DNA from: Thermoanaerobaculia bacterium
GTDB taxonomy: Bacteria; Acidobacteriota; Thermoanaerobaculia; Multivoradales; JAHEKO01
Assembly (NCBI GenBank): GCA_947259925.1
Contig: CAMYOG010000027.1
Coordinates: 1 to 56,182, forward strand
Length of the DNA stretch: 56,182 nt
Direction of reading: 5' to 3'
Part shown: positions 34,544 to 42,745 of the stretch, piece by piece
Layout of the letters: each line of letters begins with the position of its first letter
Position numbering within the stretch: the stretch's first letter is position 1
The notes under the pieces: model-generated
Database searches by the model: none
Seen by the model: only the letters and a program-made list of their open reading frames with translations
What the model was told of the DNA's origin: nothing
Position numbers and translations under genes: made by a program

Positions 34544-34564
34544 ACTGTAGCACAGGCCGTGCCA
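34544..34564 (-). promoter_or_regulatory. Promoter-like region before lolA: sigma-54 and -10 signatures
   Basis: On the minus strand TGGCACGGCCTGTGCT (34549-34564) matches the sigma-54 pattern TGGCACG-N4-TTGCW with one mismatch in the TTGC part. Directly after it lies TACAGT (34544-34549), a fair -10 box. Initiation would fall about 40-45 nt before lolA. Which sigma factor is used cannot be decided from sequence, and no sigma-54 activator is seen here. Confidence 0.35.
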
Positions 34565-34589
34565 GTCGCACGCCTGGAAGGGTGGGCTG

Positions 34590-35138
34590 CTACCCGGCGC
34601 CGCGGCGCCCCTCCGAGACCGACCAGCCGACCCGCCGAACCTCGCCGGTGGCGGTGCCGGTGGCGAGCAGCTCGGCGACCGTGACGCCGTCCGGCGGCAC
34701 CGCCAGATCGGCGGCGATGGACGCCAATGGCTCGAGGTAGAACCGGCGCTCGGCCAGCCGCGGGTGCGGCAGCGTCAGCTCGGGAGAACGGCGGACGATC
34801 TCACCGTGCACGAGCAGGTCGATGTCGAGCGGCCGGGGACCGAACCGCTCCCCGGGTCGGCGGCCCGCCGCCCACTCCAACGATTTGGCGAGCGCCAGCA
34901 GCTCCTCCGGCAGCAGGTCCGTGCGCCCGACCAGCGCGGTGTTGAAGAAGTCGGGCTGCGCGACCCCGGAGACCGGCTCGGTACGGTAGAGCGAAGCCAC
35001 CCGAGGCTCGCTCAGGACGGCGCTCAGCCGATCGACCGCCTCGAGCAGTTGCGCCTCGGGGTCGCCGGTGTTGCCTCCCAGAGCCAGGGCTACGGTTCGC
35101 TCAGCTCTTGGCGTCGCTCTTCTTCTCGTCGGCGGCAT
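34590..35138 (-). CDS. folK: Hydroxymethyldihydropterin pyrophosphokinase
   Basis: 182 residues from ATG 35138. It transfers pyrophosphate from ATP to 6-hydroxymethyl-dihydropterin in folate synthesis. Seen: VALALGGNTGDPEAQLLEAV, YRTEPVSGVAQPDFFNTAL, ERFGPRPLDIDLLVHGEI and LPHPRLAERRFYLEPLASI. The start is unusual: it lies inside the FYDLN zinc-ribbon gene (38-nt overlap in another frame), and no other ATG, GTG or TTG fits before the conserved VALALGGN. AGAGG touches the ATG directly, closer than usual for a ribosome site. Confidence 0.88.
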   Translation of the reverse strand: MPPTRRRATPRAERTVALALGGNTGDPEAQLLEAVDRLSAVLSEPRVASLYRTEPVSGVAQPDFFNTALVGRTDLLPEELLALAKSLEWAAGRRPGERFGPRPLDIDLLVHGEIVRRSPELTLPHPRLAERRFYLEPLASIAADLAVPPDGVTVAELLATGTATGEVRRVGWSVSEGRRGAG

Positions 35139-35241
35139 CCTCTTCGATACCACACTTCGGACAGGTCGCGTCCGCCTTGCCAAGGTCGTAGAACTTGGCG
35201 CCACACTTCGGGCACTCGTGCTTCTGACCCAGTTCTACCAT
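35101..35241 (-). CDS. FYDLN-type small zinc-ribbon protein
   Basis: 46 residues, from ATG 35241. It carries C-x2-C twice (HECPKCGAKFYDLGKADATC then PKCG) with the FYDLxK signature of the FYDLN_acid family, and an acidic/lysine-rich tail. The function of the family is not known to me; a zinc-bound ribbon suggests nucleic-acid or protein contact. GGAG lies upstream. The gene is short enough to be missed by many callers and overlaps folK. Confidence 0.85.
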   Translation of the reverse strand: MVELGQKHECPKCGAKFYDLGKADATCPKCGIEEDAADEKKSDAKS

Positions 35242-35331
35242 CGGCTCCGACTCCCGAGTCACCTAGGAAGAGGCGAAGCGAGACGGTAGCAAGGGGCCTT
35301 GGACGTGTCAACTTGCGATAAGGTCGCGCGG

Positions 35332-36582
35332 ATGGTTTCCAGCCCGTCTCTGCCCTGGTATCGCCAGCTGCACTGGCAGATCCTGGGGGCGATGATCGCT
35401 GGAGCCGTGGCCGGGCTGCTCGGCGGCCCGGCGATCGTTCCCAAGGTGGGCTGGCTCGGCACGCTCTTTCTCGAGCTGCTGCGGATGATCATCCTGCCAC
35501 TGATCTTCACCTCGATCGTCTCCGGGGTGTCGTCGGTCGGCGGCGGCCGCGACCTCGGCCGCCTGTTCTCGAAGACCCTCGGCTACTACATGCTGTCGAG
35601 CTTCCTGGCGATCCTCGCCGGCCTCCTGGTCGTCAACCTGATCCGGCCCGGAGCGTCGGGCGCGGCGGTGGGTGATGCTGGCGCCCAGCTCCCCGAGCTG
35701 GCCTCGCCCAGCTCACCGGTCGACCTGCTCCTCGACATCGTGCCCGAGAACCTGGTGGCGGCCGCGGCCGAGCCGAACTACCTGGCGATCATCCTGTTCT
35801 CCATCCTCCTGGGAATGAGTATCGCAGCCCTCCCCGACCAGCCCCGTGGCCTCCTGGTCGGCTTCTTCGACGCCGCCTTCCAGGCGATGATGAAGTTCAC
35901 CTCCGGGGTGATCATCTTCCTGCCGATCGGCGTCTTCGGACTGATCGCCAGGCTAGTCGGCGAGACCGGCTTCAGCCAGTTCAAGGCGCTCGGTCTCTAT
36001 GTGCTGACGCTTCTGAGCGGCCTCACCCTGCATCTGTTCGTCACCCTGCCGCTGCTGCTGATCGTGCTCGGGCGGATCAAGCCGAAGATCCATTTCCGGA
36101 ACATGGCGGGTCCGCTGATGATGGCGTTCTCGACCAGTTCGTCTGCCGCCACCCTGCCGTTGACGATCCGCAACGTCGAGGAGAAGGTCGGCGTCTCGAA
36201 CCGGGTGTCGTCGTTCGTGCTGCCGATGGGCGCGACCGTGAACATGGACGGCACGGCGCTGTTCGAGTGCCTCGGGGTGCTGTTCATCGCCCAGACGATG
36301 GGCGCCGACCTGAGCATCATGCAGCAGCTGATCGTCGTCTTCACCGCGCTGCTCGCGTCGATCGGCGCCGCGGCCATCCCCTCCGCCGGTCTGGTCATCA
36401 TCTTCATCGTCCTCGACGCCGTCAATCTGCGCGGACCGGAGGTCGACGCGATGGTCGGCGCGATGCTGGCCATCGATCGGCCGCTCGACATGTACCGGAC
36501 CGCGATCAACGTCTTCAGCGACTCCTGCGGCGCGGCGATCATCGCCAAGTCCGAGGGCGAGATGAACGTCGACGTCGACTGA
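35332..36582 (+). CDS. Dicarboxylate/amino-acid:cation symporter (DAACS family)
   Basis: 416 residues from ATG 35332 (AAGG upstream). Eight membrane helices and two re-entrant loops are expected. Recognised: LGTLFLELLRMIILPLIFTSI (TM1-2), AFSTSSSAATLPLTI (serine-rich HP1), SFVLPMGATVNMDGTALFE (TM7 NMDGT ion site) and SAGLVIIFIVLDAVNL (HP2). Members import glutamate, aspartate, succinate or related acids with sodium or protons. An upstream in-frame TTG at 35299 is less likely. Confidence 0.93.
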   Translation: MVSSPSLPWYRQLHWQILGAMIAGAVAGLLGGPAIVPKVGWLGTLFLELLRMIILPLIFTSIVSGVSSVGGGRDLGRLFSKTLGYYMLSSFLAILAGLLVVNLIRPGASGAAVGDAGAQLPELASPSSPVDLLLDIVPENLVAAAAEPNYLAIILFSILLGMSIAALPDQPRGLLVGFFDAAFQAMMKFTSGVIIFLPIGVFGLIARLVGETGFSQFKALGLYVLTLLSGLTLHLFVTLPLLLIVLGRIKPKIHFRNMAGPLMMAFSTSSSAATLPLTIRNVEEKVGVSNRVSSFVLPMGATVNMDGTALFECLGVLFIAQTMGADLSIMQQLIVVFTALLASIGAAAIPSAGLVIIFIVLDAVNLRGPEVDAMVGAMLAIDRPLDMYRTAINVFSDSCGAAIIAKSEGEMNVDVD

Positions 36583-36584
36583 GC

Positions 36585-37802
36585 TTGAAGAAGTTCTCGG
36601 GCATCGCTTCGTACCGCGATCCGATCCACGGCTTCATTCACGCCGATCCGCTGGAACAGGCGCTGATCGACAGCCGGCCGGTTCAGCGGCTGCGCTGGAT
36701 CCGGCAGCTCGCGTTCGCCTACCTGGTCTTCCCAGGCGCCGAGCACAGTCGCTTCAGCCACGCGCTCGGCGCGATGGAGCTCGCCGGCAAGGCGTACGAC
36801 GCGCTCGCCACCCGGAGCGACGGTCTGCTCGATCCGGGACCCCGGTCGATGGACCGGCGGCGCCTGCGGATCGCGGCGCTGGTGCACGACATCGGCCACG
36901 CCCCGTTCAGCCACTCCGCGGAAGGCCTGTTCGCCGGCGGCATCGATCACGAGGAGATGACCCGGCGGCTCTTTGTCCGCGAGGAGATCGCGCGACTGTT
37001 CGAGACCTACGGCGACGGCCTCGAGCCGGGCTCGATCACGATGCTGCTCTCCGGTCCGGGCGATGACAGCAGCGACGCCGACTCGCTGCTCTGCAAGGTG
37101 ATCTCCGGCGAGCTGGACGTCGACAAGATGGACTACCTCCTGCGCGACAGCCTCTACTGCGGCGTCCGCTACGGCACCTACGATCTCGACCGGATGCTCG
37201 AGACGATCCTGCCGCTACACGATCCCGCAACCGGCCGCTGGGGTATGGGCATCGACGAGGGCGGCGTCCACGCCCTCGAGGCGCTGGTCATGGCGCGCTA
37301 CTACATGTTCACTCAGGTCTACTTCAATCTGACGGGTAAGGCACTCGAGCTCCACTTCAGCGAGTGGCTGCGGGAGGCGGGTCGACGGTGGCCGGACGAC
37401 CCCGACAGCTTTCTCCTCCACGACGACGTCTCCGCCCTGACCGAGATGCGCGCCTCCACCAGCCGGCACGCGCGCGCGGTCGTCGAGCGCGACTACTTTC
37501 CGATGGCCTACGAGACCGACGAGCATCTGTCGAGTGACGAGAAGCGCGAGTTCGAGGCGCTGCTCCCGCGAGTCCTCGAGGAGTTCGGCAGCGACCGCCT
37601 CCTGGTCTCGAACTCCGCCAAGGATCCGCACCGGCTCGGCCAGAGCCGCGTGCTGGTCCGCAGGACCGGCGGCGAGCTGACTCCCATGGAAGAGGTGAGT
37701 CAGTTCATCCGCCACCTGTCGCGCATCGATCGCTACCGCATCTACACCGCGCCCGAGCTGCGTGGCGAGGTCGCCGCCCGCGTCCGAGAGCTCCGGCACT
37801 GA
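36585..37802 (+). CDS. HD-domain phosphohydrolase (dNTP triphosphohydrolase-like)
   Basis: 405 residues if TTG 36585 is the start, two bases after the symporter stop. It opens with YRDPIHGFIHADPLEQALID and RLRWIRQLAFAYLVFPGAEHSRFSHALGAMELA, then ALVHDIGHAPFSHSAEG and DVDKMDYLLRDSLYCGVRYG, the His/Asp pattern of HD enzymes of the COG1078/SAMHD1-like group. Such enzymes hydrolyse dNTPs or other phosphate compounds; this one's substrate is unknown. The start is uncertain because the frame continues upstream inside the symporter. Confidence 0.88.
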   Translation: MKKFSGIASYRDPIHGFIHADPLEQALIDSRPVQRLRWIRQLAFAYLVFPGAEHSRFSHALGAMELAGKAYDALATRSDGLLDPGPRSMDRRRLRIAALVHDIGHAPFSHSAEGLFAGGIDHEEMTRRLFVREEIARLFETYGDGLEPGSITMLLSGPGDDSSDADSLLCKVISGELDVDKMDYLLRDSLYCGVRYGTYDLDRMLETILPLHDPATGRWGMGIDEGGVHALEALVMARYYMFTQVYFNLTGKALELHFSEWLREAGRRWPDDPDSFLLHDDVSALTEMRASTSRHARAVVERDYFPMAYETDEHLSSDEKREFEALLPRVLEEFGSDRLLVSNSAKDPHRLGQSRVLVRRTGGELTPMEEVSQFIRHLSRIDRYRIYTAPELRGEVAARVRELRH

Positions 37803-37838
37803 TCGGGGTCGCGGCTCGATCAGGTGCTGAGGGGCATT

Positions 37839-37914
37839 AGGTGCCAGGCCTGCAAGATGCAAGTTGACGCAAGCCCTCCCGCAGTCCAACTTGCATCTTG
37901 CAGGCCTGGCACCT
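37839..37914. repeat. Dispersed palindromic element, family A, copy 3
   Basis: Perfect 28-bp inverted arms, 37839-37866 and 37887-37914, enclose 20 nt. It is the longest and best-preserved copy. It lies between two convergent genes, 36 nt past the HD gene stop and 4 nt from the SRPBCC gene stop, so a bidirectional terminator or mRNA-end role is possible. No U-tract is present. Confidence 0.92.
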
Positions 37915-37918
37915 TTCC

Positions 37919-38374
37919 TCAGCCGGCCACGGCGGCGAGGCGCGCGGCCGCGGCGCGCCAGCGGCGTCGGTACTCCTCCCATACGGTCAGGCAGGTCGAG
38001 AGCGACAGGTGCTCGAAACCTTCGTGGAAGACGTCGAGCTCGCACCCCTCGGCGGTCTCGGTCAGTTCGAGAGTCAAGCGGGTCTCCGACTTCCAACCGC
38101 TGCCGCGCTGCCGGAACGCGAGACTCCAACGCCGCGGCGCGACGAGCTCGAGCGTCTCGCCCTCCTCGCGCAGCGGGGCGGCCTCCTCCCGGGCCCGCTT
38201 CAGCACCAGTGACGGCTGGTCCTCGAGGCGTACCTCGGCGCGGTCGGCCGCCCAGCGCTCGAGCAGCTCGGCGCTCGTCAGCCACCGCCACGCTTCCTCG
38301 ACCGGCAGCGGGAGTGGCTGGCGCAGGCGCAGCTGGACGCCCGGGATATCTCCTTGCCGGATCGCTTCGACCAT
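37919..38374 (-). CDS. SRPBCC/START-like ligand-binding protein
   Basis: 151 residues from ATG 38374 (AAAGG upstream). The layout is that of the AHSA1/SRPBCC superfamily: PLPLPVEEAWRWLTSAELLERW near the start, beta strands, and a closing helix (HEGFEHLSLSTCLTVWEEYRRRW). Such proteins bind hydrophobic ligands in a helix-grip fold; the ligand is unknown. It follows the kinase gene by 17 nt and could be co-transcribed with it. Confidence 0.75.
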   Translation of the reverse strand: MVEAIRQGDIPGVQLRLRQPLPLPVEEAWRWLTSAELLERWAADRAEVRLEDQPSLVLKRAREEAAPLREEGETLELVAPRRWSLAFRQRGSGWKSETRLTLELTETAEGCELDVFHEGFEHLSLSTCLTVWEEYRRRWRAAAARLAAVAG

Positions 38375-38391
38375 CGCCTTTCGCCGGCGCT

Positions 38392-41112
38392 CTAGCCAGC
38401 CGGCACCATGGCTCGGTAGCGGGCGACCTGCTCGGTCTTGCCCCACGCGTCGTACATCCGGATGATCCGGTTGAGTGCGTCGAGTGTGCGACGGTGGCTC
38501 GGGTCGAATTCTTCGCGCACCACCCGGTAGCCGTCCAGCAGCAGCTGCTCCGCCTGTTCGAAGTGGCCCTCGGCGAAGCGGACCTCACCGAGCAGCGTGC
38601 GCGCCTCGGCGGTCCGCCAGTGAGGCTCCTCGAAGCTAGCCTCATAGAGCGCGATCGCTTCCTGGATCAGCGGCTCGGCTTCGCGTGGCTGGTTCTTGGC
38701 CAGGAAGAGGCGTCCGAGGCCGACCAGCGACCATCCGAGATCGGGGCTATCGGGGTCGAGGGTCTGGCGGCGGATCGCCAGCGCCCGCCGGAGGAGCTCC
38801 TCCGCCTCGTCGAGCTCGCCCTGCTCCAGCAGGACGATGCCCAGGTTGTTCATCATGAACGCCACCTTGGGCGCGCTGTCACCGAACCGCATCCGCCAGA
38901 TATCGAGCCCCTGCCGGTAGAGCTTCTCGGCGCCTTCGAGGTCGCCGGTCTCGCGCAGCAACCGACCCAGGTTGTTCAAGCTCTCACCCGTGGCGGGATG
39001 ATCCTCACCCAGAACGCGGAGCCGGGTCTCGAGCGATTCCCGGAACAGCGGCAGCGCCTCCTGGTGCCGGCCCACGATCCCGAGAAATACCGCCAGGTTG
39101 TTGAGGCTCTCGGCGGTCCGCGGGTTGTCGTCGCCGAGCTCGCGCCGGCAGGTCTCCATCGCTTCTCGGAAGACCCCCTCCGCCTCGTCGAACCGGCCGG
39201 TCTGAACCAGGAGGATCCCGAGCTGAGACTGGATCTCGGTGATCATCGGATCGTTGTCGCCGCGCGCCCGGCGCATGACGTCGAGCGCCTTGCGGAACAG
39301 ATCTTCCGCCTCCTCGTACGCCTCGCTCTTGTCGTACGACACCTGCGCCAGGTGGACCAGCGTCTGCGCCACCAGGGGATGCCCGTCGCCGAACAGTCTC
39401 TGGCGTGTCGCCAGCGACTCCCTGAGGAGCTGCTCCGCTTCCTCGTACTCGCCCTTGGCGCGCAGCAGAACACCGAGGCTGTCCTTGCTCTGGGCGGTCT
39501 GGGCGTCGTTCTCGCCCAGGTTCTCGCGCCGCAGCTCGAGCGCCCGGCGCAACGACTCCTCCGACCAGTCGAAGAGCCCGAGCGTGTTGTAGACGTTGCC
39601 GATCGCTTCCATCAGGCTGGCTTGGACGATCGGCTGCCCGGCGAGCTCGGAATCGACCCGCCGACGTCCACGGTCGAGGATCTCGCGCGCGGTGATCTCC
39701 TCGCTGCCGGTGCGCTCCGGATCCGAGAAGCTGAAGATCTCCTGCAGAAAGGCGACCACCTCCTCAGCGCGGTCCCGCTCGTGCTGCGCCTGGTCACGCT
39801 CGAGCGCCAGCCGGCGCGCCTGCACGGTCATGGTGATCGCGAACCCGACCAGTAGAGCGACAAACGCGGCGCAGACCGCGATCGCGATCCGGTTGCGCTT
39901 GATGAACTTGCCCGCCCGATAGCCCAGGCTGTCCTTGTGCGCAAGCACCGGTAGCGCCTGCATGTGCAGACGGACGTCCTCCGAGAGCATCTCGACCGAC
40001 GCGTAGCGGCGCTGCGGCTCCTTGCGCAGCGCCATCATCGCGATGTTGTCGAGATCGCCGGTCAGCCGCCGTCTCAGCTGTCCGGGCTGGATGCGCGGCG
40101 GCTCCTCGACCTCGCCCGCCGACGCCAGCTCGGTCGAGACCGTGTCGACCGAGGCCATCCTGCTGACCACGGTGCTCGGCCGCTCCGGCTCCTGCTCGAG
40201 GATCGCCTTCTCGATCTGGCGCGGTGTCTTCTCCTCGAGCTCGTAGGGCAATCTGCCGGTCAGTAGCTTGTAGAGCAGGACTCCGAGCGAATAGACGTCG
40301 GTGGCGGTGGTGATGTGACGCCCGCGGATCTGCTCGGGGCTGGCGTAGGAGGGCGTCATCGGCCGGATCCGCGTGGCGGTGAACTCGACCGGCGCGGCGA
40401 ACGCCTCCGGCTTGAGCAGCTTGGCGATGCCGAAATCGAGCAGCTTGGGGATGCCGTCGTCGGTGACCAGGATGTTGCTCGCCTTGATGTCGCGGTGGAC
40501 CACGAGGTTCTGATGTGCGTACTGGATGGCGCCGCACACCGTCCGGAAAAGCTCCAGCCGCTCGATCACCGAGAGCCGGTTACGATCGCAGTACTCGTCG
40601 ATCGGCACGCCCTCGATGTAGTCCATGACGAAGTAGGGCAGACCGTCCTCCGTCGTGCCGCCGTCGAGAAGCTTGGCGATGTTGCTGTGGTCGAGACTGG
40701 CGAGGATCTGGCGCTCGGTCCGAAAGCGCCGGCGGAGGTCGTCGCGATCCAGGTCCTGGGGGATGACCTTGAGCGCTACCAGCTTCTGGTACTCGTCGTC
40801 GTCGCGGACCGCCAGATAGACGCGGCTCATGCCCCCTTCGCCGAGCTTCTTGAGCAGACGGTAGGGGCCGATCTTCCGACTCTTGTAGCTCTCCCGTTGC
40901 TCCTGGATCAACTGGCTGATGCCGCCTTCGACCACCGGCTCCTCCAGGAACGAGCCCGAGTCCTGATGGGCGCTGAGCAGCGCCTCGAGCTCCTTGCGGA
41001 GACTGCTGTCACCAGCGCTCGCCTCGTCGATGTAGGCTGCACGCTCCGCCTCGGGCAGTTCGAGAGCCCGCTCGAAGATCTCCTCGAGACGCTGCCAGCT
41101 CTTAGCCTCCAT
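38392..41112 (-). CDS. Ser/Thr protein kinase with TM helix and C-terminal TPR array
   Basis: 906 residues from ATG 41112 (GGAG six bases upstream). The N-terminal 75 residues form a short helical region. The kinase domain covers about 80-350: GPYRLLKKLGEGGMSRVYLA (P-loop), VALKVIP (Lys), VVHRDIKASNILV (catalytic loop), LLDFGIAK (DFG) and TPSYASPEQIRG (activation segment). A membrane helix lies at about 395-415 (IAIAVCAAFVALLVGFAITM). From about 480 to 880 there are many TPR units (ESLNNLGRLLRETGDLEGAEKL). It should sense through the TPR tail across the membrane. The gene overlaps the sigma factor gene, and such sigma/kinase pairs recur in Acidobacteriota and Planctomycetes. Confidence 0.93.
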   Translation of the reverse strand: MEAKSWQRLEEIFERALELPEAERAAYIDEASAGDSSLRKELEALLSAHQDSGSFLEEPVVEGGISQLIQEQRESYKSRKIGPYRLLKKLGEGGMSRVYLAVRDDDEYQKLVALKVIPQDLDRDDLRRRFRTERQILASLDHSNIAKLLDGGTTEDGLPYFVMDYIEGVPIDEYCDRNRLSVIERLELFRTVCGAIQYAHQNLVVHRDIKASNILVTDDGIPKLLDFGIAKLLKPEAFAAPVEFTATRIRPMTPSYASPEQIRGRHITTATDVYSLGVLLYKLLTGRLPYELEEKTPRQIEKAILEQEPERPSTVVSRMASVDTVSTELASAGEVEEPPRIQPGQLRRRLTGDLDNIAMMALRKEPQRRYASVEMLSEDVRLHMQALPVLAHKDSLGYRAGKFIKRNRIAIAVCAAFVALLVGFAITMTVQARRLALERDQAQHERDRAEEVVAFLQEIFSFSDPERTGSEEITAREILDRGRRRVDSELAGQPIVQASLMEAIGNVYNTLGLFDWSEESLRRALELRRENLGENDAQTAQSKDSLGVLLRAKGEYEEAEQLLRESLATRQRLFGDGHPLVAQTLVHLAQVSYDKSEAYEEAEDLFRKALDVMRRARGDNDPMITEIQSQLGILLVQTGRFDEAEGVFREAMETCRRELGDDNPRTAESLNNLAVFLGIVGRHQEALPLFRESLETRLRVLGEDHPATGESLNNLGRLLRETGDLEGAEKLYRQGLDIWRMRFGDSAPKVAFMMNNLGIVLLEQGELDEAEELLRRALAIRRQTLDPDSPDLGWSLVGLGRLFLAKNQPREAEPLIQEAIALYEASFEEPHWRTAEARTLLGEVRFAEGHFEQAEQLLLDGYRVVREEFDPSHRRTLDALNRIIRMYDAWGKTEQVARYRAMVPAG

Positions 41113-41683
41113 CGGCTTCTCCGCTGGCAAGATACCGGTAGAGCCACGCTTTTGCGAGCTTGAACTTGCGGGTCACCGTCGGCACGGAGATCCCCATCAG
41201 CTCGCCGATCTCGGTCGATTTGAAGCCGCCGAAGTAGCGCAGCTCGACGATCCTGGCCAGACCGGCGTCGACCTCGGCCAGGCTGGAGAGCGCCTCGTCG
41301 ACCGCCACCACATCAGCGGCACGCTCGCTCGAGACCTCCGGAGCGTCGTCCAGAGAAACCTTGGGCGCCGGTCCGCCGCGCTTCGCATAGCGACCCTTCC
41401 GAGCGTGGTCCACCAGGATGCGCCGCATCATCTGGGCCGCGAGGCCGAAGAACTGCAAGCTGTTCTGCCATTCGACCCGATTCTGGTCGATCATTCGGAT
41501 GTACGCCTCGTGCACGAGCGCGGTGGTCTGGAGCGTGTGATCGCTCCGCTCACGTCGGAGGTAGCGGGCCGCCAGCCGGTGCAGCTCGTCGTAGACGGCG
41601 GGCATCAGCTCCGCAAACGCCCCCTCGTCGCCTGAGCTCCAGTCGACGAGAAGCTGCGTCAGATCCCGCGAGTCGTCTGACAT
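41102..41683 (-). CDS. ECF-like sigma factor (TIGR02999 type)
   Basis: 193 residues from ATG 41683 (AAGG upstream). It fits the ECF-like subfamily usually named after TIGR02999: LLVDWSSGDEGAFAELMPAV, LVHEAYIRMIDQ, FFGLAAQMMRRILVDHARKG and, at region 4, STEIGELMGISVPTVTRKFKLAKAWLYRYL. No anti-sigma gene is adjacent; the overlapping kinase is the likely controller, by phosphorylating this or another protein. The frame extends to 41851 but the extra 56 residues are not family-like. Confidence 0.92.
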   Translation of the reverse strand: MSDDSRDLTQLLVDWSSGDEGAFAELMPAVYDELHRLAARYLRRERSDHTLQTTALVHEAYIRMIDQNRVEWQNSLQFFGLAAQMMRRILVDHARKGRYAKRGGPAPKVSLDDAPEVSSERAADVVAVDEALSSLAEVDAGLARIVELRYFGGFKSTEIGELMGISVPTVTRKFKLAKAWLYRYLASGEADGG

Positions 41684-41773
41684 GGCCGCCTTCGCGAGTT
41701 CGCGGCCGGAACGAATCGAGCTGGCCGCACAGCTCTCCGACGAGCTCGCAAACTCACCTTTCCCAGTGGAATC

Positions 41774-41779
41774 AGTATA
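41774..41779 (-). promoter_or_regulatory. Possible -10 box for the sigma/kinase operon
   Basis: TATACT on the minus strand, about 90 nt before the sigma factor ATG in the 127-bp gap after the TIGR01777 gene. No strong -35 match at the usual spacing. Confidence 0.35.
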
Positions 41780-41810
41780 GCCCACGCGAAAAGCGGAACG
41801 CTGGCAGACG

Positions 41811-42716
41811 TCAGCCGTAGATGGCGCGCAGCGCCCCTTCGACGTCCGCATGGCGGAATTCGAAGCCAGCGTCGAGCAGCTTGCGAGGCACGGCGCGCTG
41901 GCCGTCCAGAACCAGTGTCGACATCTCGCCGAGCGCCAGGCGGAGCGCGAAGCTGGGCGCCGGCAGGAACGAGGGGCGGCGCAGCACCCGGCCGAGGGCG
42001 CGGCTGAACTCCCGATTGGTGACCGGATTGGGGGCCGTCAGATTGAACGGCCCGGTCGCCGAATCGCTCTCGATCAAGAAGCGCAACGCCGTGACCTGGT
42101 CGTCGAGATGGATCCAGGGTAGCCACTGGCGGCCGCTCCCCGCCGGGCCGCCGGCAAAGAGCTTGAAGGGCAGCGCCATCCGCGGCAGCGCGCCGCCCGC
42201 AGACGCGAGGACGACGCCGGTTCGCGCTACCGCGCGGCGGACGCCGTTCGCCTCGACCGGCTGCGAGGCCGCCTCCCACTCCTGGCAGGTGCGGGCCAGG
42301 AAGTCGTCTCCCGGAGCTGCCTGCTCGTCGAGCTCCTGGTCGCCACGGGCCCCGTAGAAGCCGACCGCGGAGCCCTGGACCAGAACGCGCGGCATACCCG
42401 CAGCCGTCAGCGCCTCGGCGATGGCGGCACTCGAGCCCACCCGGCTGTCGCGGATCAGGCGCTTGCGCTCGCCGGTCCAACGGCCATCGCCGATGCCGGC
42501 GCCCGCGAGCTGCACCACTGCATCCGCTCCCTCGAGGGCGGGCGCCACCGCGGCCGCGTCGACTGCGTCCCAGGCGACCAGGCCGCACTCCTTCGGTAGG
42601 CCGACGACACGGTCCGGATTCCGGCTCAGGACGGTGACCGAGTGGCCGTGGTCGAGTAGATTGGCGGCCAGCGCCCTACCGATCAGGCCGGAGCCGCCGC
42701 TCAAGACGATCTTCAC
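41811..42716 (-). CDS. TIGR01777-family NAD(P)-dependent epimerase
   Basis: 301 residues from GTG 42716. The Rossmann start is KIVLSGGSGLIGRALAANLL, followed by WTGERKRLIRDSRVGSS, VQGSAVGFYGARGDQELDE, RTGVVLASAGGALPRMALPFKLF, WIHLDDQVTAL and FNLTAPNPVTNREFSRALG, typical of the YfcH/SulA-like family. The reaction is not established. TATACT stands 6 nt before the start, pointing to a leaderless mRNA. The frame extends upstream to 43778, which is a shadow of the ABC exporter gene. Confidence 0.93.
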   Translation of the reverse strand: MKIVLSGGSGLIGRALAANLLDHGHSVTVLSRNPDRVVGLPKECGLVAWDAVDAAAVAPALEGADAVVQLAGAGIGDGRWTGERKRLIRDSRVGSSAAIAEALTAAGMPRVLVQGSAVGFYGARGDQELDEQAAPGDDFLARTCQEWEAASQPVEANGVRRAVARTGVVLASAGGALPRMALPFKLFAGGPAGSGRQWLPWIHLDDQVTALRFLIESDSATGPFNLTAPNPVTNREFSRALGRVLRRPSFLPAPSFALRLALGEMSTLVLDGQRAVPRKLLDAGFEFRHADVEGALRAIYG

Positions 42717-42722
42717 CCGGCG

Positions 42723-42728
42723 AGTATA
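42723..42728 (-). promoter_or_regulatory. TATACT -10 box six bases before the TIGR01777 start codon
   Basis: On the minus strand the box, 6 nt and GTG follow directly, so transcription would begin at the start codon itself. It lies in the 29-bp gap after the ABC exporter gene, so this gene may be transcribed both alone and by read-through. Confidence 0.4.
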
Positions 42729-42745
42729 CGGTCCGGCTCGCCGAG

